Made by a program: the position numbers and the translations under genes. Below are positions 52,669 to 64,000 of a stretch of DNA of 64,000 nt, one piece after another. Every line of letters starts with the position of its first letter. Position 1 is the first letter of the stretch. The notes below the pieces were generated by a model, which saw nothing but the letters and a program-made list of their open reading frames with translations, did not search any database and had not been told where the DNA came from. The DNA is from Thermoguttaceae bacterium (GTDB lineage: Bacteria; Planctomycetota; Planctomycetia; Pirellulales; Thermoguttaceae): contig JARKPK010000189.1 in the NCBI GenBank assembly GCA_029975295.1, positions 1 through 64,000 on the forward strand, written 5' to 3'.

Positions 52669-54912
52669 ATGTCCACCTCATCCGGCCCAATCCTTCCGAG
52701 CAACCCCGCCCTCGCGGCGGCCGATCCTGCCGAGCGGTGGGTGAGTCAACTGGGCTCGCTGCTGCAAGAGCTCGAGTTGGTCAGCGCGGCCACCCGCGAC
52801 ATGCCGCCGGTGGTCAGCCCGGCGGTCGACAGCCAGCTCATTCAAGTTCGCCTGGGCGCGGCGGCGGGTTTGTTTGCGGCGCTCCGCTGCAAGCATCCGC
52901 CCAGCGCAGGGCATTCGTTGCGCGTGGCGCTGGTGTGTTCGGCGTGGGCGCAGGCAATGCAGTTGCCCGACGACGAATGCGACGTGATCGAGCTGGCGGC
53001 GTTGCTTCACGACGTCGGCGTGGTCGGCGTGCCCGAGATCATCTTGCAGAAGCCGGGGCCGCTTGATCCGGAAGAATCGGCGTTGATGGATCGCGCCCGG
53101 CGAATGAGCCTCGACATTCTTCAGCAATTCTGCCGTTCGTCGCGGCTGTTGGAGATTGTGGAGAACGTGGGGGCGCGTTACGACGGCTGCCTTTCGAAAC
53201 ATCCGCGCAAGGGCGACGAGATACCCTTGGGCGCGCGGATGATCACGATCGTCGAGGCGTTCGACGCCATGACGACCGAACACGTTTATCGGCCGGCGCG
53301 GTCGCACGAGCGAGCGTTGGCCGAGCTGTTCGAGTGCGCCGGCACGCAATTCGACCCCGAGTTGGTGCAGTCGTTCGCCAATTTTCACCAAAGCTGCCCG
53401 AGCGACTGGCGTTGCACCGGCGCGCAGCGTTGGCTTCGATCGCTCGATCCGGCGCAAGCCGACGCGCATTGGTCGCTCAATCCTGCGCCGCGGCCCGTTG
53501 CGCCGCAGGAAGACGCGCTGTTCCAGTCGAAGCTGCTGGAGAACATGTACGACGCGGTGCTGTTCATCGATTCGGCGGGCGTGATTAAGCAATGGAACCG
53601 CGGGGCCGAGCGATTGACCGGCATCCCGGCCGCCAGCATCCGCCAATGCCGTTGGAACCCGGAACTGCTGTCGATGGCCGACGAACGGGGCCATTTGATC
53701 ACTGAGGCCGATTGCCCGGTGAACGGGGCGATTCGCTCGGGCGTGCAGTCGCTGCGGCGTTTGACGATTTCGGGCCGCTCGGGACGAGCCGTGGCCGTGG
53801 ATACGCATGCCATTCCGGTGATGAGTCCGGAAGGGGCGACGCTGGGGGCCATTTTGCTCTTCCACGACGCCTCGTCGGAAATCACCCTGGAACAACGCTG
53901 CCAAAACCTGCACAACAAAGCGACCAAAGACCCGTTGACGCAGGCGGCCAACCGCGCCGAGTTTGATCGGGTGTTCGAAATGTTCGTCGCCGCCCATCAG
54001 CAACAAAGCGTGCCCTGCGCGCTGATCATGTGCGACATCGACCGGTTCAAATCGGTCAACGACACTTACGGCCATCAAGCGGGCGACGAAGCGATCAAGA
54101 GCCTGGCGGCCTTGCTGAAAAGCTCCTGCCGGCCCGGCGACTTGGTGGCCCGGTACGGCGGCGAAGAATTCGTTTTGCTTTGCGCCGATTGCGACAACGC
54201 CGCGGCCGCCCGCCGCGCCGAGGAAATCCGGCAAGCGCTCGAGCGAATTCCGCAGCCGCAAATGGGCGGCAAGACCATCTCGGCCAGCTTCGGCGTGACG
54301 GAGATTCAACCGGGCGACTCGCCCGAAACCATGCTCCGCCGCGCCGATCGCGCCCTGTTGACCGCCAAGGCGAACGGGCGCAACCAAGTGGTGCAATTGG
54401 GCAGCGGACCGATGGAAACAGAATCGGGCGGGAAGCGTTCGTTCTTCTGGCCGTTCCAGTCGATCAAGCCCAAGGAACTCGTCGAGCAAACGCTTTATAC
54501 GCCGGTGCCCTTGAAGATTGCCGTGGAGAAACTCCGCGGTTTCGTGGCCGACCACCGCGCGACGATCTTGCAAGCCGACGGCAATAAAGTTCAGTTGCAG
54601 ATCGAAGAGATTCGTCCGGGCGGATTCCGCCGCTTGACCGACCGCCCGGCCACATTCCAAATGCAGATCATCTTCGAGGAATATCGCCGCGGGAAGACGC
54701 CCGATGATTCCGGCGTGACGCGGACGCGGATGCATGTGAGCATGGCGGTCCGCAAAAACCGCGATCGTCGCCGTTCGGACCTGTCCGACAAGGCGCGCGA
54801 CATGCTGACGAGTTTTCGTTCGTATCTGATGGCCTCGACCGAGGAAGACGCCGTGGTGGAGAGCGAGCGTAAACCCTGGCGATTTTTCCCCTGGATGAGC
54901 AAGAAGGGCTAG
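52669..54912 (+). CDS. HD-like / PAS / GGDEF signalling protein, probable diguanylate cyclase
   Basis: 747 residues. An HD-GYP-like domain (about 60-240) keeps His82 and His114-Asp115 (LLHDVGVVG) but lacks the HHE and GYP motifs (GARYDG instead), so c-di-GMP hydrolysis is unlikely. PAS domain about 285-405. GGDEF domain about 415-575 with GGEEF (497-501) intact and the feedback I-site RPGD (488-491) five residues before it, so c-di-GMP synthesis with product inhibition is predicted. A C-terminal domain of about 150 residues (600-747) is not recognised. No membrane helix. Next gene is a flagellin-family protein, which fits motility control. Confidence 0.9.
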   Translation: MSTSSGPILPSNPALAAADPAERWVSQLGSLLQELELVSAATRDMPPVVSPAVDSQLIQVRLGAAAGLFAALRCKHPPSAGHSLRVALVCSAWAQAMQLPDDECDVIELAALLHDVGVVGVPEIILQKPGPLDPEESALMDRARRMSLDILQQFCRSSRLLEIVENVGARYDGCLSKHPRKGDEIPLGARMITIVEAFDAMTTEHVYRPARSHERALAELFECAGTQFDPELVQSFANFHQSCPSDWRCTGAQRWLRSLDPAQADAHWSLNPAPRPVAPQEDALFQSKLLENMYDAVLFIDSAGVIKQWNRGAERLTGIPAASIRQCRWNPELLSMADERGHLITEADCPVNGAIRSGVQSLRRLTISGRSGRAVAVDTHAIPVMSPEGATLGAILLFHDASSEITLEQRCQNLHNKATKDPLTQAANRAEFDRVFEMFVAAHQQQSVPCALIMCDIDRFKSVNDTYGHQAGDEAIKSLAALLKSSCRPGDLVARYGGEEFVLLCADCDNAAAARRAEEIRQALERIPQPQMGGKTISASFGVTEIQPGDSPETMLRRADRALLTAKANGRNQVVQLGSGPMETESGGKRSFFWPFQSIKPKELVEQTLYTPVPLKIAVEKLRGFVADHRATILQADGNKVQLQIEEIRPGGFRRLTDRPATFQMQIIFEEYRRGKTPDDSGVTRTRMHVSMAVRKNRDRRRSDLSDKARDMLTSFRSYLMASTEEDAVVESERKPWRFFPWMSKKG

Positions 54913-55004
54913 CCCGTGCGAGCCGCCCTTCATGTTTCGCGGTTTCACTGAGCGATTCACACCACCACCCAGCCGGTCGCGCGGCGCTGCCGCGCCTGCT
55001 TGCC

Positions 55005-56402
55005 ATGAGTCGAATTAGCGCTCAACTTTCGGGCATGGAACGCACGCTGCTCAATCGTTTGGCCGAGGATCAGGCGGCGATTGCTCTGAGCGTTCTGCGC
55101 AAAACGACGGGAAAGAACATCAACCATGCCGCCGACGACCCTTCGGCCTTTGTCATGCTCAGTCAACTGCAAAGCCAGTTGACGGCCGCCTCGAAGGCCG
55201 CCACAAACGCCACGGCCGCCGCGCAACTGGTGGCGTTTGCCGAGACGGAGACGGCCTCGATCGGCAAACAGTTGCAAACCATTCGCACGGCGCTGCTCGA
55301 CGAGTCGCTGACCCCCGAGCAAGCCCAGGCGGTCGTCGATGAGGCGCTCGCCTCGATCGACCGATCGGCATCGGCGTCCATCGGGGGGCGAAACTGGTTG
55401 GGCGGCGGCGCGCAGTACGACGTTTCCAACGTCAATCGCTCGCAAGTCGCCGAGATTCAGGTTGCCGCTGCCGCTTCCGGGCGGCAGGTTCACGCGGTGG
55501 TCACCCAAACGGCCCAACAAGCGCAGCTCGCCTATCAGGGCGACAATGACAATAAGGTGACAGCGGATGCACAGTTCATCCTTTCCGGCCGCCGCGGAGA
55601 AATCACCGTATCGGCAACCGCCGGACAAACGCTGCAAACGCTGGCCGACGCAGTGAATCAGCAAAGCTACCAAACGGGCGTGACGGCGTCGGTCAACGCC
55701 ACCGATCATACGTTGACCTTCACTAGCGTCGATTACGGCAGCCGCGCGTCGGCGCGCATCGAAGTGCTTTCCGGCAGCTTCGTCGTCAGCGGCGGCGACG
55801 GGCATGGTTTCGCCCAGGGCGAAGACGCCCGTGCTTTGATCAACAACGCCGAATACCGCGGCGACGGCAACCGATTCAACATCGATCAAAACGGACTGCG
55901 GCTGAGCATCGAGTTTGCCGCCGGCTTCACCGGCGGGACTTCGACGATGGTCGTCAGCGGCGAACCACTGCGATTCGCGCTCGATCCGAATTTGGGAAGT
56001 TCGGCCCTGCTGGCGCTGCCCGACTTGCACACGGCTCGGCTGGGCGGCCCGAGCGGCTCGCTCGATCAACTGGCCTCGGGCGGGCCGCTGTCGGTGGCCT
56101 CGGGCAATCGGGCGCAGGCGATTCGCGTGGTGGACGAGGCGGCGGCGAAGGTCGGCTTGGCCGAGGCCAAGCTCGGCGGATTCGCTCAGGCCACCGTAAA
56201 CACGGCCATCAGCTATCTCAACGAGTTGACCACCACGCTGTCTGATGCGGTTGATCAGATTGATAAGGTCAACGTGCCTCGCGAAGACGCGTTGATCTCG
56301 CATTACCAGGCTCTGGCAAGCAACACTTTGGCCGGCCTGACCATCCTCAATCAGCAACGGATGCAAGTGGTTGATCTGATTCGGCGAATCGCCGGGATCT
56401 AG
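55005..56402 (+). CDS. Flagellin-family filament or hook-associated protein
   Basis: 465 residues. N-terminal flagellin helices (about 1-135: LLNRLAEDQAAIALSVL, KNINHAADDPSAFVML, the conserved NxAADDP signature), a beta insertion (about 175-300) containing a flagellin IN-type repeat (GEITVSATAGQTLQTLADAVN, TLTFTSVDYGSRA), and C-terminal helices (about 395-465: NRAQAIRVVDEAAAKVGL, ASNTLAGLTILNQQRMQVVDLI). Exported by the flagellar type III apparatus. FlgL or FliC cannot be separated by reading alone. 92 bp after the diguanylate cyclase, same strand. No other flagellar genes in the window. A hairpin follows the stop. Confidence 0.85.
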   Translation: MSRISAQLSGMERTLLNRLAEDQAAIALSVLRKTTGKNINHAADDPSAFVMLSQLQSQLTAASKAATNATAAAQLVAFAETETASIGKQLQTIRTALLDESLTPEQAQAVVDEALASIDRSASASIGGRNWLGGGAQYDVSNVNRSQVAEIQVAAAASGRQVHAVVTQTAQQAQLAYQGDNDNKVTADAQFILSGRRGEITVSATAGQTLQTLADAVNQQSYQTGVTASVNATDHTLTFTSVDYGSRASARIEVLSGSFVVSGGDGHGFAQGEDARALINNAEYRGDGNRFNIDQNGLRLSIEFAAGFTGGTSTMVVSGEPLRFALDPNLGSSALLALPDLHTARLGGPSGSLDQLASGGPLSVASGNRAQAIRVVDEAAAKVGLAEAKLGGFAQATVNTAISYLNELTTTLSDAVDQIDKVNVPREDALISHYQALASNTLAGLTILNQQRMQVVDLIRRIAGI

Positions 56403-56418
56403 CGGCTGCGTCAGCCGC
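56402..56418 (+). terminator. Hairpin overlapping the flagellin-family stop codon
   Basis: GCGGCT (56402-56407), loop GCGTC, AGCCGC (56413-56418); the first base is the last of the TAG stop. Compact stem, no U tract. Probable transcript end of the signalling/flagellin pair. Confidence 0.4.
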
Positions 56419-56630
56419 AATCGTCGCCCGCTGAGGCCGTCGCCGTTCGCTCAGGGAGCGGCTTAGCCAAGAAGCGACATCGCGCCGCTTCTGCCCGGGC
56501 AGGCTCGGCTGGGGCCTGCCTCGAACATCAGCGGCGCGATCGCTGGTCGGGATTTCACGCAGCTTCACGCGGCCCGATCGGTCGTGTGCAAACAAACGAC
56601 CGAGGCGCGGCGCTGTTGCCGCGGTCTTCG

Positions 56631-57989
56631 TCAGTTCCAGTACCAGGCGGACGAGGTCTTGTAGTTGGTCTTGGTCCGCGCGGCCGAGCAGTCGTCGCTT
56701 TGGCGGGCCGTATCGGCGATGCTCCAAGACGGGATGAGCACCCCGCCCGAGGCGCTAATCACCCAGCCGCCGCTCTTCTTCAGCACGCTGGCTTTGGTGG
56801 CCACGGTTTTCGGGGCGACGAAGGCCTCGGTCTTCAGCGACTGGTCGTCGAGCAGCACGGGCAAGCTCAATCCGGCCTTTTCACCCAGACGCTCTTTCAC
56901 GACCACGGCGGCCACCACGGCCAAATCGACGCAATTTTGCAATTGGCCGAACACCGGTTCCGCAACCGCCAGCTCGCCGTATTTTTCCGTCATCATGTCG
57001 GCCCATTTTTGCGCGAGCGGGTGCGGCTTGCCGCTATGCTCTTTCTGCCCTTGGGCATTGATGAAATCCTCTTCGGTCATCGCCTTGACCGACGCGCCGC
57101 GGAGGTTCCAGGTCAGCCCGTCGGCGTCGCGCAGCACGGCTTCGTATCGCGGTTCGAGCCACCAGCGGGGCAGCAGGCTTCCGCTGCCGCGGGCGCCGAG
57201 CATTTGCAGGAAGCTGGGCAAACCGCGAACCGGCGACGGCTCGAAGCCCATCGCGATCCGCTTCATGCGGTAGTCGGCAGCCACGAGCACGCGGCCGAAA
57301 TGGCTTTCCGCGGGCACCCCTTGGACGGAGATCGTTTGCGGTCCAAGCGTCTGTTCAATCTCGGTCATCGCCTGTTGCGGATCACCCGAGCGAACCAGGT
57401 TGTTCAACGACTTTTGCAAGCGCGACAATCCTTCGGGCGACGGATCGATCGAGCAACTGATCCCGCCGCGGGCGGCCGCCTGCGCCGATCGCAGAGCCAC
57501 GAGCAAGTCGTCGAGCAACAAAACCGGGCGGCCGGTCGTTGCGCCCACCACATTGCCTCGGGCATCGATTTTCCAGCCCTCGGCCGGGCCGGCCAGCACG
57601 ATGTCTTGTTGTTCGGGGTAAACAAAGATGTACTCGATCCGTTGCAAGCCGGCCATGTACTTGGCGGCGTCGGGCACGGGTTTGCCCGATTTGAGGCTTT
57701 CGGCGACCGCTTGCTCGAGCCCGCGCAGCGACACTTTGCGCAACGGAACCGCCGTGTTCAGATCGGCAGGCACTTGCTCGCTCGCCTCTTGGCGTGCGCG
57801 GGCCAGGGCCAGCAAATCGTCGCGGACCGCGTTCTGGAGCAATCCGGAGGGGTCGATCGAGATGCCGCCGACCGAACGATTGTTGTTGGTGAGCACCTGA
57901 GCAGACGCCGGCAGCGCGACCGCCAGCGACACGATGGCCGCCGCCGCAAGCCGCCCGAACAACGCCGGATTCAAAGCACGAGACAGCAT
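56631..57989 (-). CDS. DUF1598 family secreted protein
   Basis: 452 residues, signal peptide (about 12-30, cleavage near ASAQ). DUF1598 pattern: NNRSVGGISIDPSGLL, VSLRGLEQAVAESLKSGKPVPD, ISCSIDPSPEGLSRLQKSL, PAESHFGRVLVAADYRMKRIAMG and YEAVLRDADGLTWNLRG. This is a planctomycete-restricted family of unknown function; the fold is predicted mixed alpha/beta. GAGGAG six bases before the ATG. The C terminus is Cys- and Thr-rich (DDCSAARTKTNY). Converges with the flagellin-family gene. Confidence 0.88.
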   Translation of the reverse strand: MLSRALNPALFGRLAAAAIVSLAVALPASAQVLTNNNRSVGGISIDPSGLLQNAVRDDLLALARARQEASEQVPADLNTAVPLRKVSLRGLEQAVAESLKSGKPVPDAAKYMAGLQRIEYIFVYPEQQDIVLAGPAEGWKIDARGNVVGATTGRPVLLLDDLLVALRSAQAAARGGISCSIDPSPEGLSRLQKSLNNLVRSGDPQQAMTEIEQTLGPQTISVQGVPAESHFGRVLVAADYRMKRIAMGFEPSPVRGLPSFLQMLGARGSGSLLPRWWLEPRYEAVLRDADGLTWNLRGASVKAMTEEDFINAQGQKEHSGKPHPLAQKWADMMTEKYGELAVAEPVFGQLQNCVDLAVVAAVVVKERLGEKAGLSLPVLLDDQSLKTEAFVAPKTVATKASVLKKSGGWVISASGGVLIPSWSIADTARQSDDCSAARTKTNYKTSSAWYWN

Positions 57990-58169
57990 GGAATACTCCT
58001 CTGCGAAAAGACACGCACCGCTCGGCGCCGCGCCGCGCGGCCGACCAAGCCTCTGTTCCGTTGACCATCAATTGCGCAGCAGCCGCCCGCAAGCAGCTCG
58101 CCGACACACGGCCGACGACCCGCCGCGGCCGCCCTCATCGCCGGACGATAGCCCGGACCCCATACTACA

Positions 58170-58198
58170 AGAATAATTCTCGCCCAACCGCTTTACAA
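58170..58198 (-). promoter_or_regulatory. Possible promoter of the DUF1598 gene
   Basis: Minus strand TTGTAA (58198-58193), 17-base spacer, TATTCT (58175-58170) in an AT-rich island. Leader about 175 nt. The rest of 57990-58493 has only a pentamer tract (GGCAT three times at 58431-58445) and a CCCCC/GGGGG stem near 58407-58424 that may end the DUF1501 transcript. Confidence 0.3.
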
Positions 58199-58493
58199 GC
58201 AAAACCCTATCACCCCGGGCGGTCCATCGACCGTTCGCCACCGGCGCAATCCGTTGCTTCTCCGGCGGTTGGCGATCGCCGGCGCGCGTGCCGCCCCTCG
58301 GGCTGGGCCTGGCCGGTCATCGGGTCGGAGGAAGACGACCGTGCCCGGCTCGCCGGCAGGAACGTCCATCGGCTCGGTGCTTGGCGGCTTGCTGCTTACG
58401 CTTTTGCCCCCGCCGGTGTGGGGGTGGTAGGCATGGCATGGCATGGGCGTTTCGCCGTTGCCCGACGATCCCGGCCGCGCTGCAACCCCAGCT

Positions 58494-60016
<1,523 letters not shown>

Positions 60017-60020
<4 letters not shown>

Positions 60021-63000
60021 TTGCAGAGCACCTCGTCGAGATTCATCAATTGATTGACCACCATCGTCCAGGCGGCCAGCTCGGCCGCGTCGAGCTTCTC
60101 GTCGGCCGGCGACTCGCCCTCGGCAATCAACCGTTTGGCATCTTCCGGCGCGGCGCGATAATGCTTCAGCAGCTCGTCGGCCGAGCGGCGGACGATGGGC
60201 AGTTCCTCTTCGGTCAACGGCCGGGCCAGCAAGCGAACGGCCGCGAATTGGATGCGCGCATCAACTTCAACGCCGGCCTGTTGCACCGTTCGCTGCGCCA
60301 GGTGGCGCGCGGCCTCGACGAATTGCGTGTCGTTCAGCGTTACCAGCGCTTGCAACGGCGTGTTGGTTCGCTCGCGGCGGACGGTGCATACCTCGCGCGA
60401 CGGAGCGTTGAAGATCTCCATCGAGGCGGGTGGGGCCGCCCGTTTCCAAAACGTGTAAAGGCTGCGGCGGTAGAGGGCTTCGCCCTTGTCTTGCTGATAC
60501 TCGCGGGTGTTGCTGCCAATCATGGCTACGGCCTCCCAAACGCCGGGCGGTTGATACGGCTTGACGCTTGGCCCGCCGATCTTCGGCACCAGCAGGCCCG
60601 AGGCCGCCAGGGCGTAGTCGCGGATCATCTCGGCATCCATGCGGAACCTCGGCCCGCGCGAAAGCAGCCGGTTCTGCGGGTCGATCGCCCGCTTGGCCTC
60701 GGTCGTCGCCGCGGCCGACTGCCGATAGGTCGCCGAAAGGAACATCAGTCGGAACAAATGCTTGATGTTCCAGCCCGACTCGCGGAACTCGACGGCCAGC
60801 CAATCGAGCAACTCGGGATGCGTGGGCATCTCACCGGTGGCGCCGAAGTCGCCGGCCGTGGGCACCAGCCCCTGACCGAACAATTCCTGCCAGAAGCGAT
60901 TGACGGTTACTCGTGCGGTCAGTGGGTTTTCGGGCCGGAGCAGCCATTGCGCAAAGCCCAGCCGGTTCCGCGGCAGCTCTTCGGGCATCGGCGGCAGGCA
61001 CTCGGGCGTGTTGGGCGAAACCTCGTCGCCGCGCTTGTCGTATTCGCCGCGGATCAAAACGTAGGCCTTCGGCGGCTCTTTCCGCTCTTGGGTGATGTGG
61101 GCGATCGTGCTGCGGCGGCGGATTTCATCCTGTTCGGCAGCGATCTTCGCCTGCTGCTGCCGAATCTCGGACGAAAGCGGGTCGATTCGTTCGATCCAGT
61201 AGGTGAACAGCTCGCCGCGTTGGGCATCGGTCCGCTTTTCGGCGGGAATCGACGCCAGATGGGCCGCCCGAGAGTGTGCGGCCGCGGCGCCGGCCTCGTG
61301 CTCGGACAAGGCGCGCCGCCAGATGCGCAAATCGCTCATCAGCGCGCCGTCGAACCGCGATCCGCGGTCGCGCCCGCCGATCGTCAGCGGCACCTCGGTG
61401 CGGATTGTGTTCTTCAACTTATCGACGGCCGTGCGCACGCCCTGCTGCTTGCCGTCGATGAATATCTTCACGCCGGCCGCTTTGCGAGAGCCATCGTAGG
61501 CGATGGCCACATGATGCCAGGTGTTGGGCTTGAGCGGCTGCTGGCCGACGACCTTCACGGCATCGCTATCCCAGCGGTGGATCAGGTGCATGGCCGGCTT
61601 GCCGCCCTCGATCCATAGGTCCCAGCCGCGGAACTCCTTGCCGTCGTCCATTCGCGCCACCAGCGACGCGCTGATCGACGTACTGGGCAGATGGACCCAA
61701 GCGGCCACGGTGAAGGCTTCGTCGGCCTCGAAGTCACCCGCCTGGGGCAGCCGGCCGGGGTTCTCGGCCTTCAGTTCTGCCGCATGGGCTGCCGCGTGGC
61801 CCGGCTTCCAAGAGCCGTCGGCCGCCAGTTCCACGGTGCGCTGCTCGCCGTCGAGCACGGCCTTCCACTGCCGGCCCTCGCCTTCGTCGAGCGGCACGGC
61901 CAGGTGCAGCTTTTCCGCGGGCACTTGGCCGCGCAGCTCATCGGGCTTCACGGCCGCCTGCCAGGCGTCGAAATCGGCCTTGGCTTCTTTGCGGCGCTCG
62001 GCCAGCCGCGCCGCTGTTTGCTCGGCCAGCACGCCGAGTTCCTTCCAACGCGGGCGATCTTCCACCGGCGGAACGACGACGATCGGCGGCGTGTCTTTCA
62101 CGTTGCCGTCCATCGCTCCCTGCGTCGTGTTGTTGAAAAAGGCCGCCAGCGAGTAGAACTCTTTCTGGCTGATCGGGTCGTATTTGTGATCGTGGCACAC
62201 CGCGCAGCCGAATGTCAGGCCGAGCCACACCGTGGCGGTCGTCTCGGTCCGGTCGCGGGTGTACAGGGCGAGGTTCTCCTCGGGGATCGTGCCGCCCTCG
62301 TTGGTGGTGATGTTGCAGCGGTTGAAGCCCGTGGCGATCAACTGATCGAGCGTCGGCTCGGGCAGCAGGTCGCCGGCCAACTGCTCGATGGTGAACTGAT
62401 CGAACGGTTGATTGCGATTCAATGCCGCGATGACCCAATCGCGGTAGCTGTGCATTTCGCGATAGTTGTCGAAGTGGATGCCGTGCGTGTCGCCGTATCG
62501 GGCGGCGTCGAGCCAGTATCGGGCGCGGTGTTCGCCCCATTGGGGTAAAGCCATCACGCGATCGACCAGCTCTTCGTAAGCCCGCGGCGAAGGATCGGCG
62601 GCGAACCGTTCGACTTCTTCCGGCGGCGGGGGCAGGCCCGTCGCGTCGAGATACAGCCGGCGGATCAACGTGCGGCGGTCGGCCTCGGGCGCAGGCTCCA
62701 ACCCGGCGGCTTCGAGCTTGGCCAGGACGAATGCGTCGATCGGGTTGCGAACCCAGCCGGCGTTTTTCACCGCCGGCGGCTCGGGCCGACGTGGGGCGAT
62801 CAGCGACCAATGCGGCTCGTACTCGGCCCCGGCCGCGATCCAATCACGGAGCAGCTTCTTCTGCGCGTCGCTCAGCGGCTTGTGGGCCTTCGGCGGGGGC
62901 ATGATCTCGTCGGGATCGTTCGAAAAGATGCGGACGATCATCTCGCTTTCGTCGGGTTCGCCGGGGACGATCGCCTCGGCTTTGACGGCCGAGGCCCGCC

Positions 63001-63244
63001 GGTCGAGCCGCAAATCGGCCTCGCGCGAGGCGCTATCCGGCCCGTGGCAGGCGAAGCAATGCTCGGCCAAGATGGGGCGAATATCGCGGTTGAAGCTGAT
63101 GGGCGCCTCTGCCGCGTATGCACAACTGCCTGCTTGTGCGAGCAAGGCCAGTGCGGCCAACCACCAAATCCGGCAAGCGGCGGCTAGCGGGCCGCAAGGG
63201 TGCGCGCCGCGACGGTCGGGCTGCTGAGCGAACAACGTGCGCAT
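60017..63244 (-). CDS. Planctomycete cytochrome-type protein with DUF1549, LamG-like and DUF1553 domains
   Basis: 1075 residues. Signal peptide (about 24-45), a PSCyt1 c-type haem motif Cys63-x-x-Cys66-His67 (CFACHGP), MPPPKAHKPL, DUF1549 (about 155-365: IDAFVLAKLEAAGLEPAP, YLDATGLPPPPEEVERF, WLDAARYGDTHG, CAVCHDHKYDPIS), a LamG/concanavalin-like lectin insertion (about 485-625: FTVAAWVHLPS, WHHVAIAYDG, KIFIDGKQQG), a helical linker and DUF1553 (about 735-1030: NRLGFAQWLLRPENPLTARV, NRFWQELFGQGLV, LDWLAVEF). ATG at 63244 with GAGG six bases before. Thought to act in the periplasm with the DUF1501 partner; the lectin domain suggests glycan binding. Confidence 0.93.
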
Positions 63245-64000
63245 AGGGCACCTCTGCGTCGTCAAGAATCAACGCCGATGAATGACGGTTGCCTGCCCGG
63301 GGCAGATGCGGCCGCTCGCATTGCTGCCGGTTGCGGGAGGTTCTCTGAGTGAAACCGGAACACGAAATACGGCCCAAGCGGGCGTCACACGCCGTTGTGC
63401 GGCTGAGCTGCGTGCGAGGCCGCCTTCAATGTTCTGCGCATCTTATTGATTGCAACGAAAGCAATACAACTTCGGTATTCTGATCTGTCGGCAGATGGCT
63501 GTCTTCCGTTGATCGGCCCAATGGTCCCAATGGATTGTCACTCCGGGCGGCGATACTTGCGCCGATTGCGGGCCGCTGTTGGGGCGGGAACTGCGCTCTT
63601 GTGTTGCTCGCAGGCGGGCCGCTTCGCGTTGCTCAAGCGCGCTCGCCTTGTCCGCGACCGACGAAAACTTCGAACGGCGGACTGCGCGGCGCACCGAACG
63701 ATCGCACTGTCCTGCCGCCGAGCGCTGAACGGCCGAACGATGCAAGATAATCTACATCCGCGCACCACGTGAGGCAATGAAATAGCGCGGTGCTGAAAAT
63801 GCGTATTCGCACTCCATCATGCGAGAAAGAAGCAGTTCGGCCGGCATGGGGCCATCAAGCGATCGGTGTTGCCCGCAATACCGGCCGCCGGCTGCGGGAG
63901 GGCTGGTTGTGTTTCGGCGGGGCTGCGGCGGGAATCGGGATGGAGAACGGGCGCCGTGGCCGAGCTTGCAGGAATTGCAGGCCTGCAAAACGATCTTTGT
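63245..64000. other. Right-end region, no supported gene
   Basis: About 750 bp after the start of the cytochrome-type gene to the window edge. Open frames on both strands are short, Arg-rich and without recognised domains. The promoter of the leftward operon should lie here but no convincing boxes were found. Confidence 0.4.

Noticed and set aside
58431-58447. GGCAT pentamer tract as a phase-variation site
   Set aside because: Only three copies, outside any gene or promoter.

Overview
The window looks like a piece of a planctomycete chromosome, probably of the Pirellulales type. It is GC-rich. It carries families that are typical of or largely confined to that phylum: paired DUF1549/DUF1553 cytochrome and DUF1501 proteins, DUF1559 pseudopilin-like proteins, DUF1598, DUF1207, LEPR-type N termini on secreted proteins, a PEP-CTERM protein, Tat-exported oxidoreductases and many small zinc-ribbon proteins. 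No tRNA, rRNA, CRISPR array, prophage or transposase was seen. Gene order is loose, with many short operons separated by 0.2-1.1 kb spacers.

Layout. 1-2.8 kb: the N-terminal 943 codons of a secreted CotH/lamin-tail protein. 3.9-7.8 kb: a complete five-gene nickel ECF transporter, nikKMLQO, read leftwards, with a -35/-10 promoter and a NikR-type palindrome over its -10 box. 8.3-15.5 kb: a GAF-AAA+-Fis regulator divergent from etfB, etfA, a large acyl-CoA dehydrogenase and fabI. 15.7-20 kb: DUF1207, DUF4832 and a Tat FAD oxidoreductase. 20.4-25.4 kb: an MTH1187-type protein, then glcD-glcE-glcF (glycolate oxidase). 25.8-32.7 kb: a Ser/Thr kinase, a small lipoprotein, a sodium:solute symporter with a large extra domain plus a 77-residue membrane partner, a PfkB sugar kinase and an iron-type alcohol dehydrogenase. 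33-42.5 kb: a PQQ-like beta-propeller pair, aroA, zinc-ribbon proteins, a condensation-fold acyltransferase and a PEP-CTERM protein. 42.9-48.8 kb: an alpha/beta hydrolase, a Gfo/Idh/MocA oxidoreductase and three tandem Hsp20 chaperones. 49.9-63.2 kb: DUF1559, an FAH-family enzyme, an HD-PAS-GGDEF signalling protein next to a flagellin-family protein, DUF1598, and a DUF1549/DUF1553 plus DUF1501 pair.

Functional themes are metal acquisition under nickel control, fatty-acid and glycolate oxidation feeding electrons to ETF and quinone systems, secreted carbohydrate-related enzymes, stress chaperones and c-di-GMP/flagellar signalling.

The most unusual signal is not a gene. Three unrelated degenerate tandem arrays (periods 22, about 20 and 17 bp) each begin at the stop codon of a leftward gene. 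In each, a stop codon recurs at the same place in most repeat units. Because most spacings are not multiples of three, two of the arrays close all three reading frames just past the gene. A second non-coding theme is a dispersed hairpin repeat with two related copies 22 kb apart. These two patterns, the NikR site and the symporter insertion are the leads most worth checking.
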